DNA of 64,000 nt from Deltaproteobacteria bacterium (lineage in GTDB: Bacteria; Desulfobacterota_D; UBA1144; Nemesobacterales; UBA2774): NCBI GenBank assembly GCA_029262275.1, contig JAJCZS010000022.1, forward strand, positions 1 to 64,000, read 5' to 3'. Made by a program: the position numbers and the translations under genes. Shown piece by piece: positions 26,162 to 35,923 of this stretch. The notes below the pieces were generated by a model. That model was not told where the DNA came from. It ran no database searches and worked only from the letters and a program-made list of their open reading frames with translations. Every line of letters starts with the position of its first letter. Position 1 is the first letter of the stretch.

Positions 26162-27682
26162 TTGGCAAAACAGGAACAAACACACAAGTGGCTCACTCTC
26201 ATTGCCATGACTGGCTCGCTCTCTATGGTCTTTATAGATCAAACAGTTGTAAGCGTGGCCCTTCCAGTCATGCAGCGTGATCTCGCGGTTTCTCAAACGG
26301 GTTTGCAGTGGATAGTAAATGCCTATGTACTTGCGCTTGCCGCAACAGTCGCACTTGGGGGCAAACTTGGAGATACGCTGGGTAGAGTGCGTGCCTTTGT
26401 CTCGGGTGTAATATTATTTGCTATAGCCTCTACAATATGCGGGTTTGCACCCAATGAATTAACCCTAGTTAGTGCCAGGGTTTTTCAGGGTATTGCCGCT
26501 GCATTGATGATTCCTTCCTCAGCTGCAATAGTTATAGATTCCTTTGATATACACGAGAGGGGAAAAGCCATGGCTATTTATGTCGGAGTAGCTCAGGCTT
26601 TTCTTGCTATTGGACCGCTCTTAGGAGGAGTGCTGACTGAATATTTGTCCTGGAGATGGGTGTTCTGGATCAATATCCCAGTTGGTGTTGTAGCAATTGT
26701 TCTTACCTATCTATCAAAACCGCTTCAGACAATTACTCAAAAGCAGTCAATACATCTGCCCTATGCGATGATGCTCATAGTTGGTCTGGTCTCCTTTGTG
26801 TTCGGAATACAGCAAGGCCATACCTTGGGATGGACATCAACGCTCACCCTTGGCGCAATATTTGGAGGATTCTTTTTATTAGTAATCTTTGCCTATATGC
26901 AAACTAAAAGTGAAAATCCCCTTATTCAAATAAAACTATTTAGTGATCCCGCATTTACTGCAGACACAATATTGCTTTTCTGTATACAGTTTGCCATGAT
27001 TAGCATAGTTGTGTTTGGATCTATCTATCTTCAAAATATTCTACATTTCTCACCACTAGAAACTGGCTTTGCACTCATGCCAATTATTATAGCCGTGGTT
27101 ATCATGTCTCAGGTATCAGGGAGACTCCTGGACAGAGTTGGTGTTAGGATTCCGGCTTTATTTGGTACAGCGCTTATCGTAATTGGTTATTTGCAACAGG
27201 CCATTTTCTTAACACAAGAGGACTATCTCTTGATACTACCTGGAATGATATTGCTTGGGTTGGGAATAGGGTTGGTCATGGTTTCTACAAACACCGATGC
27301 TCTTAACAGGGCCCCAAGTGAATATAGAGGACAGGCCTCAGGTGTTGTTCAAACGATTAGGCAAATGGGTGCTACCATAGGGCTTGCTTCCATCGGCGGG
27401 CTCGTGACAACTATGCTTGGTTGGGAAATATCTAAAATAATCAGTGGTTACAATGGCCATGAGCAAGTTAAAGCACTATTGTCTCAGGCAGAGCTAGGGC
27501 AGGTAGATGCAATAAAAGAGCTTATGTCTAAATATCCTGACGTACTTGATCAGTTCCATTTTTCTTTATCTAAAAGCATTGCTGCTGGCTATTACTTTGC
27601 AGGAGCAGTCTCACTAATGGCATTCTTTATAGCTCTATTTCTTATGAGCTCCGGAAAGCAGCATAAAGATGTCGGTTCATAA
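26162..27682 (+). CDS. MFS drug efflux transporter, DHA2 (EmrB/QacA) type
   Basis: 506 aa, about 14 transmembrane helices, the DHA2 length. Motif A appears as GGKLGDTLGRVRAFVSG and motif C-like GVAQAFLAIGPLLGGVLTE follows; the N-terminal IDQTVVSVALPVMQRDL is typical of the family. It should export drugs or toxic metabolites with proton exchange in the inner membrane. TTG start at 26162 has a distant AGGTGA; an internal start is possible but would cut the first helix. No neighbouring adaptor (EmrA) is present. Confidence 0.9.
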   Translation: MAKQEQTHKWLTLIAMTGSLSMVFIDQTVVSVALPVMQRDLAVSQTGLQWIVNAYVLALAATVALGGKLGDTLGRVRAFVSGVILFAIASTICGFAPNELTLVSARVFQGIAAALMIPSSAAIVIDSFDIHERGKAMAIYVGVAQAFLAIGPLLGGVLTEYLSWRWVFWINIPVGVVAIVLTYLSKPLQTITQKQSIHLPYAMMLIVGLVSFVFGIQQGHTLGWTSTLTLGAIFGGFFLLVIFAYMQTKSENPLIQIKLFSDPAFTADTILLFCIQFAMISIVVFGSIYLQNILHFSPLETGFALMPIIIAVVIMSQVSGRLLDRVGVRIPALFGTALIVIGYLQQAIFLTQEDYLLILPGMILLGLGIGLVMVSTNTDALNRAPSEYRGQASGVVQTIRQMGATIGLASIGGLVTTMLGWEISKIISGYNGHEQVKALLSQAELGQVDAIKELMSKYPDVLDQFHFSLSKSIAAGYYFAGAVSLMAFFIALFLMSSGKQHKDVGS

Positions 27683-27802
27683 TATAAAACTAGAAAAATG
27701 TTCTATGTAAATAATAAACCCTGAACTAAAGCCGTTAAGCCTCAATCCAGGGCTGGGATAGAGAGGTGGAAGGTATAGGATGTCGTTTTAAATATATTCA
27801 AC

Positions 27803-28069
27803 TTAAATGGGAACGTAGCCATTTGTTATCTGGCCATTTTGTATCATTCGACCATATTTTGAAATTCTACACAGTGAATTTTTTGTTATTTCTATCATGC
27901 TATTCCTACTAAGGTGATAGTACATTGCTTCAATTTCTGTACTGTTGAGACCGATCTCTTTTCCTGTACTGTTCATATCAAACAAACCGCTACGGCTGTA
28001 TTGGGCCGCTTTAAATAATTTTGTAACCTTCTTGTCGAAATGTTCTATATCTTCTATTGATCTAATCAT
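27803..28069 (-). CDS. Small hypothetical protein, possible winged helix
   Basis: 88 aa from ATG 28069, chosen because AGGAGCG precedes it; an upstream extension to 28129 would add an unlikely His/Tyr-rich start. Predicted helices and a strand pair near YYHLSRNSMIEITKNSLCRISKYG resemble the wing and recognition helix of small wHTH proteins (GLNSTEIEAMYYHLSRN). Could be a regulator. TTGACA at 28129-28124 (minus) with AT-rich sequence after it may be its promoter. Confidence 0.5.
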   Translation of the reverse strand: MIRSIEDIEHFDKKVTKLFKAAQYSRSGLFDMNSTGKEIGLNSTEIEAMYYHLSRNSMIEITKNSLCRISKYGRMIQNGQITNGYVPI

Positions 28070-28421
28070 TTTATCGCTCCTGTCTATGTAATGTATAATA
28101 TAAGTATAATGATGTATAGATATTGTCAAGCTTTTTTGAAGAAAAATTTTTGTATGGCTAAATATTGCACTATATCAATGAGTTATGATTGCTTAATAGA
28201 CTTATGATAAACGATATGACTATCCTTAATATAACAAGATGGCTAGACATATGCTAGACAATCTGGTTGTTGTCTTCGTGCTATAAGAGCTTTGAATATG
28301 TTTAAATAACTCCTGGACCGGTTTGTTTCCGAAATTACTTGGGTACTAAATAACTATGTTCAACTTGGTCATACTTGGGTAGAATTTTATTCATACCTAG
28401 CTAAGGTGTTCGTGCTATCCA

Positions 28422-29120
28422 ATGATCATTTCACATAAATACAAGTTTATTTTTATAAAGACCAGAAAGACCGCAGGGTCTAGTATTCAGATATACCTTT
28501 CTGATCATTGCGGGGATGCTGATATTGTTAGCACTATAGACAGACCTGAGCGCCCTTATAACCCAAGGAATTATAGAGGACTCTACAACCCGATTCCTGA
28601 GCTTGTTGAGAAGCACTCGCCAGCCAAGATAGTAAGAACGCTCGGGCGATTCGTTACGCTTAAAAAATTCCAATCTCACATAAAAGCAAGAGAAGTCAGG
28701 GAGAGGATTCCAGGGGAAATCTGGGATAATTACTATAAATTCACTGTGGAGCGAAACCCATGGGATAAGGTGCTCTCTCATTACCATTTTGTGAGGCAAC
28801 GTTATAGCAAATATGATAAAAATATTTCATTTGAAGAATATCTCGATGTGGCAGAGCTTCCTTATAACTACACAAAATATACAGATTTAGATAACAATAT
28901 TATTGTTGATAGGGTCGTTAAGTACGAGACTCTTAATAAAGATCTTGGAGAGATATTTGAAGAACTTGGCGTTCCCTTTGCAGGCTCGCTAGGACCCACT
29001 GAAAAGTCCCACTACCGCAAAGACAGAAGACCTTACCAAGAGGTCTATACACCTGAGCAGAGATCAGCCGTAGCTAAGTTGTTCGATCAAGAGATTGAAA
29101 TGCATGGTTATGAGTTTTGA
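28422..29120 (+). CDS. Sulfotransferase family 2 protein
   Basis: 232 aa. The PAPS-binding loop is IFIKTRKTAGSSIQIYLS (residues 10-27, the KTxKTAGSS form), and the 3'-phosphate site is YKFTVERNPWDKVLSHYHF (about 106-124). It should transfer sulfate from PAPS to a sugar or other hydroxyl, perhaps of a surface polysaccharide. ATG 28422 has no good RBS. Isolated gene preceded by 290 bp without another gene. Confidence 0.88.
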   Translation: MIISHKYKFIFIKTRKTAGSSIQIYLSDHCGDADIVSTIDRPERPYNPRNYRGLYNPIPELVEKHSPAKIVRTLGRFVTLKKFQSHIKAREVRERIPGEIWDNYYKFTVERNPWDKVLSHYHFVRQRYSKYDKNISFEEYLDVAELPYNYTKYTDLDNNIIVDRVVKYETLNKDLGEIFEELGVPFAGSLGPTEKSHYRKDRRPYQEVYTPEQRSAVAKLFDQEIEMHGYEF

Positions 29121-29131
29121 TTGGATAAGAT

Positions 29132-29560
29132 TTACTGCCCGCAAGAAGTGCGGGTTAGGCATGTGAATACTACTTCATCGTTTAATATTCCACTAACACT
29201 TATTTCCCCATCCTGGTTAATTGCTACATCCAGTTCACCGTAGATATTGCTATTTGTGCATTCAATAGTGTTGCAGTCCATAGCCTTACAGTCGCGCTCA
29301 CATTCGGGGAGTGTGTAGTCAGTTGCCAAAGCAATTTCATCCTCTAGGATCTGACCAGGAGCAACTCTGCACAAGAAAGGATCGCAAATATTAGTGAGCT
29401 CAATGGCGGGGCAATCACTAAGAGCAAGATCTTGATCACTTGAACAGTCTATTTCTAATTGTCTTGGAATTGTCTCGGAGGTAGCTGATCCGGTGATTTC
29501 GCTGTCGCAAGAACAAAGCACTATCACCGAAAGTAAAGCAAAGATGAGCCCACAACGCAT
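29132..29560 (-). CDS. Cys-rich hypothetical lipoprotein
   Basis: 142 aa with a lipoprotein-type signal (VIVLCSCDSE, the second Cys at about residue 18 likely lipidated) and about 13 further cysteines in the mature part (e.g. CERDCKAMDCNTIEC), suggesting disulfides in the periplasm. The C-terminal part alternates acidic beta-strand-like segments. Convergent with the sulfotransferase gene; family unknown. Confidence 0.6.
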   Translation of the reverse strand: MRCGLIFALLSVIVLCSCDSEITGSATSETIPRQLEIDCSSDQDLALSDCPAIELTNICDPFLCRVAPGQILEDEIALATDYTLPECERDCKAMDCNTIECTNSNIYGELDVAINQDGEISVSGILNDEVVFTCLTRTSCGQ

Positions 29561-29626
29561 GGTGCTATTATAATGAATAAAATAGTAAAAATCGAGTACT
29601 CAATTTTTTAGTTCAATAGGGGCTTA

Positions 29627-30322
29627 TTAACCAGCTTTCTCCATCACAAACCCATTTATAAGGAGAGACTTCCAGAAATGATTTATATTTTTAAAGCCAG
29701 AGCTCTCAAGAAGCGAGATGGTTTCTTCAACGGTGATAGTATTTAAGTTCTCTCTGACATTAGTTAACATTTCTTCTATGTCTTTTTTGTCTCTTGTTTG
29801 GAGCTGAAAAGATTTCCACGCAGATAAGAACTCTTCAAACTTTTCAGGGTTTTCTTCCTTGCAAATATCTGCGATAATAAATTTGGCAGCCGGTTTTAAA
29901 CGGGAAGATATGTCGATTATATAATCTTTTTTATCCTTCCCTGGTATAAAATGAGCCACCAATAACGATGTTGCTCCATCGAAATCTTGTTGCTCAACAC
30001 CACTGACACTGCCGTGTATGATCTTTATTCTGCTTTGTAGTCCTTTTCCTACAACCTTCGAAGTTGCCCTATTAACCATCTGCAGAGCTATATCAAAGCC
30101 GGTAATCTTCCATCCGGGGTTCTCTAGCGCATATTCCATAGCCTCTTTGCCGGTACCAGATCCTCCAATCAATACATGTGCGTCCTTAGGCAAAGCACTC
30201 TTTAGAATATTATGAGATATATCATGCAGGACTCTATAGCCCGGGATGATTCTCTGTATTTCATCATCATAAGTTTGGGCTCTTTCATTAAATCTCTTCT
30301 CTGGATCGTAGGAATCGCTCAT
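29627..30322 (-). CDS. Class I SAM-dependent methyltransferase
   Basis: 231 aa. The SAM motif is HVLIGGSGTGKEAMEYA (about 45-61), followed by ITGFDIALQMVNRATSKV, then LLVAHFIPGKDKKDYI and a post-SAM AAKFIIADICKEE. Substrate not evident; resembles ubiquinone/menaquinone-type methyltransferases. The gene lies 67 bp upstream of the lipoprotein on the same strand and diverges from the truncated hemoglobin gene. Confidence 0.83.
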   Translation of the reverse strand: MSDSYDPEKRFNERAQTYDDEIQRIIPGYRVLHDISHNILKSALPKDAHVLIGGSGTGKEAMEYALENPGWKITGFDIALQMVNRATSKVVGKGLQSRIKIIHGSVSGVEQQDFDGATSLLVAHFIPGKDKKDYIIDISSRLKPAAKFIIADICKEENPEKFEEFLSAWKSFQLQTRDKKDIEEMLTNVRENLNTITVEETISLLESSGFKNINHFWKSLLINGFVMEKAG

Positions 30323-30442
30323 ATCTTATATTCTATATGATATGAGTTTTTCTGGAAGGAGGATTTGATAATATGGACAACCTTGGTCCACATTATTCAC
30401 TAATAAGAGAAACCTGGTAAACTAAGTGCTTGAGAAACAATT

Positions 30443-30847
30443 ATGAACCAGCAAAAAGATATTGAAAATAGAGAAGATATCGACAAGTTGATGTGGAGTT
30501 TTTATGACCGCATGATGGTTGATCCAGTCATAGGTTATATATTCACACATTATGCGAAGCTCGATTTAAATGTTCATATTCCTATAATTGCTGATTTTTG
30601 GGAAACCATTTTATTCCAGAGGCCAGTTTATAAGAGAGGCCCCAAAGCAATGGAAACGCATTTTGATCTCAACAAAAAAGTGCAGCTTAGAAAGCAGCAC
30701 TTCACCCGCTGGCTTTATCTATTTCATGAAACACTAGATGAACTATACTCCGGCACCAAAGCCACCTTAGCAAAAGAGCGCTCCATCTCTATTGCCAACC
30801 TTATGCAAAACAGAATTGGCAAACTTGGCGACTGCACCAAAATATGA
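30443..30847 (+). CDS. Group III truncated hemoglobin
   Basis: 134 aa, the TrHb3 length. SFYDRMMVDPVIGYIF (helix B/E region) and the proximal His86 in LRKQHFTRWLYLFHETL are in place, with FWETILF typical of group III. It likely binds O2 or NO, or protects against them. No signal peptide; cytoplasmic. Followed by an NTF2-like gene. Confidence 0.9.
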   Translation: MNQQKDIENREDIDKLMWSFYDRMMVDPVIGYIFTHYAKLDLNVHIPIIADFWETILFQRPVYKRGPKAMETHFDLNKKVQLRKQHFTRWLYLFHETLDELYSGTKATLAKERSISIANLMQNRIGKLGDCTKI

Positions 30848-30941
30848 TCTCCATACAAAACTAATTATGACCTACATCGTCCTAGTCATTAAGTTCTTAT
30901 ATGATATATTGCAGAGAAGACTAAAAGGCGAGGTGATTTAG

Positions 30942-31352
30942 ATGAGCAGAAGTGCAATGGACACAGTGGTTGAGTTTTACCAGCATGTAAACAGTGACCC
31001 GACAGGACTTCCGGGAGTATTACATGCAGATATGAAATGGGAGATTATTGAAGGGTTTCCTTATGGCGGAGAGTATAATGGACTTGGCTCTATATTTGAG
31101 GATTTCTTCGGAAATGTAATGCAGCACTTTGAGTTCTGGAATGCAAACCCAGATGAATATATAGATGCTGGCGATAAAATAGTAGTACTAGGTCATTATA
31201 AAACAAAAGCCAAAGAGACGGGGATGGAAATAGAGCCTTCTTTTGCTCATATCTGGACCGTTCAGGACGGTATGATCACAAGGCTTCAGCAATATGCAGA
31301 TTCCGTGGTGGTATCACGAGCACTGAATCATAACGTGCCTACCAAAGCCTAA
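30942..31352 (+). CDS. SnoaL-like / NTF2-fold protein
   Basis: 136 aa with the cone-shaped NTF2/SnoaL pattern: MDTVVEFYQHVNSD, then WEIIEGFPYGGEYNGLGSI, FFGNV, and the strands KIVVLGHYKTKAKETGMEIE and FAHIWTVQDGMITRLQQYAD. Such proteins bind or isomerise small hydrophobic molecules, substrate unknown. Starts after GGCGAGGTGATTTAG. Ends before a bidirectional terminator. Confidence 0.82.
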   Translation: MSRSAMDTVVEFYQHVNSDPTGLPGVLHADMKWEIIEGFPYGGEYNGLGSIFEDFFGNVMQHFEFWNANPDEYIDAGDKIVVLGHYKTKAKETGMEIEPSFAHIWTVQDGMITRLQQYADSVVVSRALNHNVPTKA

Positions 31353-31376
31353 CTCAGATTTACTATACAATAATAA

Positions 31377-31407
31377 AAAGGGCCGTCTTATATTAGCACG
31401 GCCCTTT
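31377..31407. terminator. Bidirectional terminator
   Basis: AAAGGGCCGT pairs with ACGGCCCTTT around a 11-nt loop, with A and T runs on both sides, between convergent genes. Confidence 0.85.
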
Positions 31408-31431
31408 CTATTTCTTAAGATTAGAATCAAA

Positions 31432-32094
31432 TTAACTATTTCTAAGAGTTCTTCTCAGTCTTATGAATACGAATGACAGAATTACTCCACCAATTAGTCC
31501 ATCGACAAATCCCCAGAGTGTCCATTCAATTACTCCCCAATAAGTATGTGGAAATAGAAGATAGGACTCTCTAAGTGCTATTAAGGTAGTGTCAGGAATA
31601 GCCATAAAAGCTAGGAACACCGGTCTAATGGAGAAATCGAAGGAAGTAATTCCAAAGTTATAATACATGCTAACTAGACCAAGTAGGCCCGAGCAAATTC
31701 CAAGAACTTTTCCAGTTGCGACACCAAATTTTAGGCTTGTGGGTAGATCCCTTTTTTCAAATATTATCGAGATCAAATTATAGTAAATTACAATAAAAAA
31801 CCCGCTCACAAAACCGTCTATAAAACCCAATATTATTGCAAATATTGTATTAAATGAATTTATTGGCATTCCAAACTGGGCATAGCTTATTAGCCCAGAC
31901 ACACTCCCACCCATATCCAGGGCATGAATAAGTACAAGAACAATTCCAGTTAGGAATCTGAAGTCGAGCTCAACCCATGCTATGTCAGCCCCGTTTATAA
32001 CAGATATCTCTATTAACATTACAGAGACTATTGCCCAAATTGTTCCAGCGTATATGCCAAATCTGATTGCGTTCATTGAGTTAATATTACCCAT
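31432..32094 (-). CDS. Hypothetical multi-pass membrane protein
   Basis: 220 aa with about five hydrophobic helices, including FNTIFAIILGFIDGFVSGFF and a C-terminal WTLWGFVDGLIGGVILSFV near the end. The repeated pattern GF(I/V)DG occurs in both helices and suggests an internal duplication. Start at 32094 or Met7. Diverges from the DUF389 gene. Family not recognised. Confidence 0.6.
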   Translation of the reverse strand: MGNINSMNAIRFGIYAGTIWAIVSVMLIEISVINGADIAWVELDFRFLTGIVLVLIHALDMGGSVSGLISYAQFGMPINSFNTIFAIILGFIDGFVSGFFIVIYYNLISIIFEKRDLPTSLKFGVATGKVLGICSGLLGLVSMYYNFGITSFDFSIRPVFLAFMAIPDTTLIALRESYLLFPHTYWGVIEWTLWGFVDGLIGGVILSFVFIRLRRTLRNS

Positions 32095-32185
32095 CGTGGT
32101 AGTGAATTAAAGCTGGCAACTAATACTAGATTTGTTATTTAGGTTGGTTTTGCGTTAGATTAGTTATAGGTGATGGTGAGGAAAA

Positions 32186-33889
32186 ATGTTTGAGTCAAAA
32201 CTAAAAGGATTCAAAATAAACTGGATAAAGACTTCCCGAGAAAGAAGGGAATTTGTTGTAAAGGAAGTTACTTCAGGTTCAGAGCCGGGAGTAAGATTTT
32301 ATCTCCTATTGTCCACCTCAGCTTTGATTGCCGCCTTCGGTCTTATTGCAAATAGCACAGCGGTCATAATTGGAGCTATGCTTGTATCACCCCTAATGAC
32401 TCCCATTATAGGATCTTCGCTTGGACTCGTGGTTGGAGATGGGAGGCTCTTTGCAAACTCACTGCGATCTATTGTTATAGGTACAGTTCTAGCCATATTT
32501 TTCTCTGCACTGCTGGGCTTTTTGCCACTAGCTCTGGAAGCAACTCCTGAGATGTTGTCTAGAGTGCGGCCTACATTGCTCGATCTATTTGTAGCTGTGC
32601 TGGCAGGTTTTGCAGGCTCTTACGCTATGATAGATGAAAAGGTGAGCCCTGCACTCCCGGGGGTAGCCATAGCAACAGCCATTGTCCCGCCGTTGTCCAA
32701 TACTGGGATTTGTCTTTCCTTAGGCTACTACGAAGGTGCATTTGGATCGTTTATGCTCTTTTTTGCAAACTTTCTCTCCATATTGCTAGTTGCATCAGCC
32801 ACATTTATTGCAGCCGGTATGTCACCTGCAGTTAGCTTGAGAAAGGATAAGAATTTTGTAAGGAGCTTTGTCCTAGCTGTTGTCGGATTTGTTGTGGTAG
32901 CAGCATTTCTTACTTATTCACTTGTTGAGATTGTTAAAGAAAGAAAGCTTAAAGATACAATTGAAACAACTCTTAATAGTGAGTTTGATAAACTTCACTC
33001 AACTTCTGTAGATAGTTATGTCTATGATATTCAAGATGAGAAACTCTACATACTGGCATCAGTGCGCTCTCCTATAGTAATGACGCCAAAAGACATAAAA
33101 AAATTACAAGAAGCATTCGAGGGTCAAATAGATATGCCCATTGAACTTATTGTTAGGAGCATTATATCAAAAGATGTAAGTGCTACAGGCAACGCTAATG
33201 CTATTATTGATCAAAACCTAGATGGATTTTTTCTCAATAAAGAACTAAAACCTGATCAAGTTATAATACGAAAGTCAGAGCAAGTAATACTTGAGCAGCT
33301 AGCACACTGGCCTAAGATGAGGCTAGTTAACACAGAATATATAGATTTGGCCAGAGGGGCTACCATCTTGGCAACGGTTACGGGATTTAGAGTACTTACG
33401 GACCGTGAAATAGCAGGTATTGAAAATCATATTAGAGAGGCTCTTGAAGAGCCTACTATCAACTTGATAATCAGAACAGTAAAAACCAACATTTCTGATC
33501 ACAATGGAGAGATGCTCTATGGGTGGATTTATCACGAAGATGTTAATGATGAGACTTATAAGCAGTTGTTCATTCTTGATGACAAAATTAAAGCTAGATT
33601 TGAGGAATACCCAAAGCTCTTTTTGATTAATTTACATACAACCGTGAGCTCAGGTGAGATAAAACTTCTAGTTGAAGCTGTGGGTACCGAGCCTATATCC
33701 CCCCAAGAAGTAGCAATAATGGAAAAAGAGCTCTCAGAAGAGATAGATAGGCCCATACAACTTGATGTCTGGTATAGATCAGATGCCGTTATTACTGGGG
33801 ATGGTTATAGATCCTTTGAAGAGTACAACGAGGCCAATATAGAGCGTCTAGAGAAGCAATTAAGGAAAAGTAATGTTAACGGAGATTGA
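32186..33889 (+). CDS. DUF389 family membrane protein with C-terminal repeats
   Basis: 567 aa. The DUF389/TIGR00341 core (about 20-260) is visible in SALIAAFGLIANSTAVIIGAMLVSPLMTPIIG, of which the key segment is GAMLVSPLMTPI, and in AGFAGSYAMIDEKVSPALPGVAIATAIVPPLSNTG (key segment ALPGVAIATAIVPPL), with about six helices. The rest (about 265-560) is a set of three soluble alpha/beta repeats (e.g. SPIVMTPKDIKKLQEA and later TDREIAGIENHI, SPQEVAIMEKEL), perhaps BON- or OmpA-like. Role unknown. GGTGAGG precedes the ATG. Confidence 0.85.
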   Translation: MFESKLKGFKINWIKTSRERREFVVKEVTSGSEPGVRFYLLLSTSALIAAFGLIANSTAVIIGAMLVSPLMTPIIGSSLGLVVGDGRLFANSLRSIVIGTVLAIFFSALLGFLPLALEATPEMLSRVRPTLLDLFVAVLAGFAGSYAMIDEKVSPALPGVAIATAIVPPLSNTGICLSLGYYEGAFGSFMLFFANFLSILLVASATFIAAGMSPAVSLRKDKNFVRSFVLAVVGFVVVAAFLTYSLVEIVKERKLKDTIETTLNSEFDKLHSTSVDSYVYDIQDEKLYILASVRSPIVMTPKDIKKLQEAFEGQIDMPIELIVRSIISKDVSATGNANAIIDQNLDGFFLNKELKPDQVIIRKSEQVILEQLAHWPKMRLVNTEYIDLARGATILATVTGFRVLTDREIAGIENHIREALEEPTINLIIRTVKTNISDHNGEMLYGWIYHEDVNDETYKQLFILDDKIKARFEEYPKLFLINLHTTVSSGEIKLLVEAVGTEPISPQEVAIMEKELSEEIDRPIQLDVWYRSDAVITGDGYRSFEEYNEANIERLEKQLRKSNVNGD

Positions 33890-34384
33890 TAGGTTAATGA
33901 TCTCATTTACTAACTTACTCAAATATTCCAAATAGTGCTTAAAGTAACATTTGTAAAATAGGGTTTATATTAACGCTTTACAATAAAAATGGTTTGACCT
34001 ATACTTATTCTTACAGGCGGTAGGAGAAGAGCGACATTATCTAGTACGTTCTAAATGTTGCAAATCTAAAATAGTTTCCATAGAAACTCCTACAATATTT
34101 ATAAGTTTATAATAATTAAGTCTCCCAGGTATTTATGGGGGCAAGAGTTTCATCTTGATTCCAAAAATCATGTTTCACAGGCGATTTTTGCCAAGTAGAA
34201 TCTTAGTTTATTGAAATAGTGAAACAATTAAGTTTTTTGTCCCCTTCTCGACCCTTCTCCCTTTGTTGCCGGTAGGTGCAAAGGGGGAGGGGTTTTTTCG
34301 TTTGATATTACCTATGAAGTATTTTATATTCATTCATAATTAACTATTTGCGTATTGGTTTTTCCTTAGAGGAGGAATGGAATT
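33890..34384. other. 495-bp intergenic region before FG-GAP surface protein
   Basis: No ORF. It holds a small inverted repeat GTTTC-cata-GAAAC (near 34074-34088), the strong terminator at 34252-34298, and a run to the RBS GGAGGAAT before ATG 34385. It may carry a long structured leader. No known riboswitch consensus was recognised. Confidence 0.4.
34252..34298 (+). terminator. Strong rho-independent terminator
   Basis: CCCTTCTCCCTTTG (34252-34265) pairs with CAAAGGGGGAGGGG (34279-34292) with two G-U pairs, followed by TTTTTT. It ends a transcript in front of the FG-GAP gene, either read-through of DUF389 or a separate leader. Confidence 0.85.
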
Positions 34385-35734
34385 ATGAAAAGGAATAATA
34401 GGTTAATCAAAACAAGTTCTGTCTTTATATCTGCAATACTTATACTTGGGCTTCTTACCCTAAATGCTAAGCCGCAAACAGATACATTTATTGAAGTTCA
34501 GGAAATATTTCCAAGTGATGTAAACCCAATGGATATTTCATGGCAATTTGGAGGAACTGTTTCAATTTCAGGAAATACTGCTTTAGTAGGTGCAATTCAT
34601 GCTAATGAATTTAGAGGACAAGCGTATATCTTTAACAAAAATATTAATACAGGGTTATGGTCAGAGACCCAAATATTAACTGGTAGTAATGTTGGTGAGG
34701 GAGACTTCTTTGGTAACTGTGTTCATATAGATGGAGATACGGCAATTGTTGGAGCTACTCATGTATCAAATGGGGGACAAGGTGAGGCCTATGTGTTCCA
34801 GAGAGATCCAATGACGAACATGTGGAATGAAGTAAGTGTTCTCACAGGAAGCACAGGTGCCCCAGGAGATTTTTACGGCATTGCCTGCACAGTGGATGAG
34901 AGCACAGGGGTTGCTATGGTTGGAGCAAACAGAGCATTTGCTGTTGAGGGTAGAGCATATGTATATGAAAGGGATATGATGGGGATGTGGAATGAGGTTC
35001 AAGTACTAGTCCCTAATGGAGGTATGCCAGGGTTTCAATATGGTTTTAAACTGGCGCTTCAAGAGGATGTTGCTGCTGTAGGTGCTTTTGGTGGGGAGAG
35101 AGTATATGTATACAATAGAAATGAAATGGGCTTTTGGAATGATAATCAGTTCTTAACAGCTTCAGACGGTATGCCTGGAAACTCTTTTGGAGTGGATGTT
35201 GATTTTGATGGGGACAATATGGTCATTGGAGCCTCTCAGTTTAATATGAACCAGGGGAAGGCATATATATTTGAAAGGAATATGATGGGATTTTGGAATG
35301 AGCTGCAAACAATAACAGCCACCATGCCATTGATCGGTGAGTTCTTTGGTAGCAATGTCTCGATTTCAGGAGAAACCGCTATAGTGAGCGCATCGCTTCT
35401 TTTCACCTCACCTGGAAGAGTATTTGTATATGAAAGAGATACTATGGGTATGTGGCCTGAGGTTCAGGAGTTGACCGCATCCAACGGAATGCCAGGAGAT
35501 TTATTTGGCGTAGAAGTGTCGCTTGACGGAAATGAACTTATAGTAGGGGCTTCAGGAGTAGACGGAGCTGCAGGAAGTTTTACGGGAGCTGCGTATCTTT
35601 ACGATAATCCACAAGCTGTTGTAAGAAATGTTCCTACCTTAAACGCTTGGGCGCTGATATTCTTGGCTGTACTCTTAGGAGTTATCTCTGCTTTAGTAAT
35701 AAGGAAGAGTCGCAGTAATTACTACTCAGCCTAA
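34385..35734 (+). CDS. FG-GAP beta-propeller surface protein with CTERM-like anchor
   Basis: 449 aa: signal peptide (1-30, ending NAKPQ) then about seven FG-GAP-like repeats (about 45-400), each with GDFFG...V..DGDTA.VGA......GEAYVFQRD and MWNEVQ at the blade edge. These form integrin-type calcium-binding beta-propellers. The C-terminus VPTLNAWALIFLAVLLGV with RKSRS resembles the IPTLxxWG sorting signals of the Cys-rich proteins but with Trp-Ala in place of Trp-Gly. Likely exported and surface-held. GGAGG precedes the ATG. Confidence 0.85.
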   Translation: MKRNNRLIKTSSVFISAILILGLLTLNAKPQTDTFIEVQEIFPSDVNPMDISWQFGGTVSISGNTALVGAIHANEFRGQAYIFNKNINTGLWSETQILTGSNVGEGDFFGNCVHIDGDTAIVGATHVSNGGQGEAYVFQRDPMTNMWNEVSVLTGSTGAPGDFYGIACTVDESTGVAMVGANRAFAVEGRAYVYERDMMGMWNEVQVLVPNGGMPGFQYGFKLALQEDVAAVGAFGGERVYVYNRNEMGFWNDNQFLTASDGMPGNSFGVDVDFDGDNMVIGASQFNMNQGKAYIFERNMMGFWNELQTITATMPLIGEFFGSNVSISGETAIVSASLLFTSPGRVFVYERDTMGMWPEVQELTASNGMPGDLFGVEVSLDGNELIVGASGVDGAAGSFTGAAYLYDNPQAVVRNVPTLNAWALIFLAVLLGVISALVIRKSRSNYYSA

Positions 35735-35897
35735 AGCAGTTCGGATATAGCCCCTAGATAATAATTTAAGTAACGTGCTTAGAATTTAAGTCGTGGTGTA
35801 TGGTTTATAAGCACAGATGCTTTCTAGCTGTATGACTTTCTCCCCCCTAAACACGTAATTCCCATATAACAAACAATTTTTTCTTGCTGAAATAAAA

Positions 35898-35913
35898 TGG
35901 CATGGTAGTTGCA
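35898..35913 (+). promoter_or_regulatory. Sigma-54 (-24/-12) promoter
   Basis: TGGCATGGTAGTTGCA matches TGGCAYG-N4-TTGCW exactly, like the promoter at 23593. The predicted start is near 35924. Confidence 0.7.
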
Positions 35914-35923
35914 ATTAATACAT

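Noticed and set aside
29138-29154. CCCGCA/TGCGGG hairpin as terminator of the sulfotransferase gene
   Set aside because: It lies within the last codons of the convergent lipoprotein gene and has no T-run in either direction; left as uncertain.
33890-34384. Cyclic-di-GMP or other riboswitch before the FG-GAP gene
   Set aside because: I looked for the conserved GEMM, SAM and cobalamin cores and did not find them in order; only a terminator and a small hairpin are visible.
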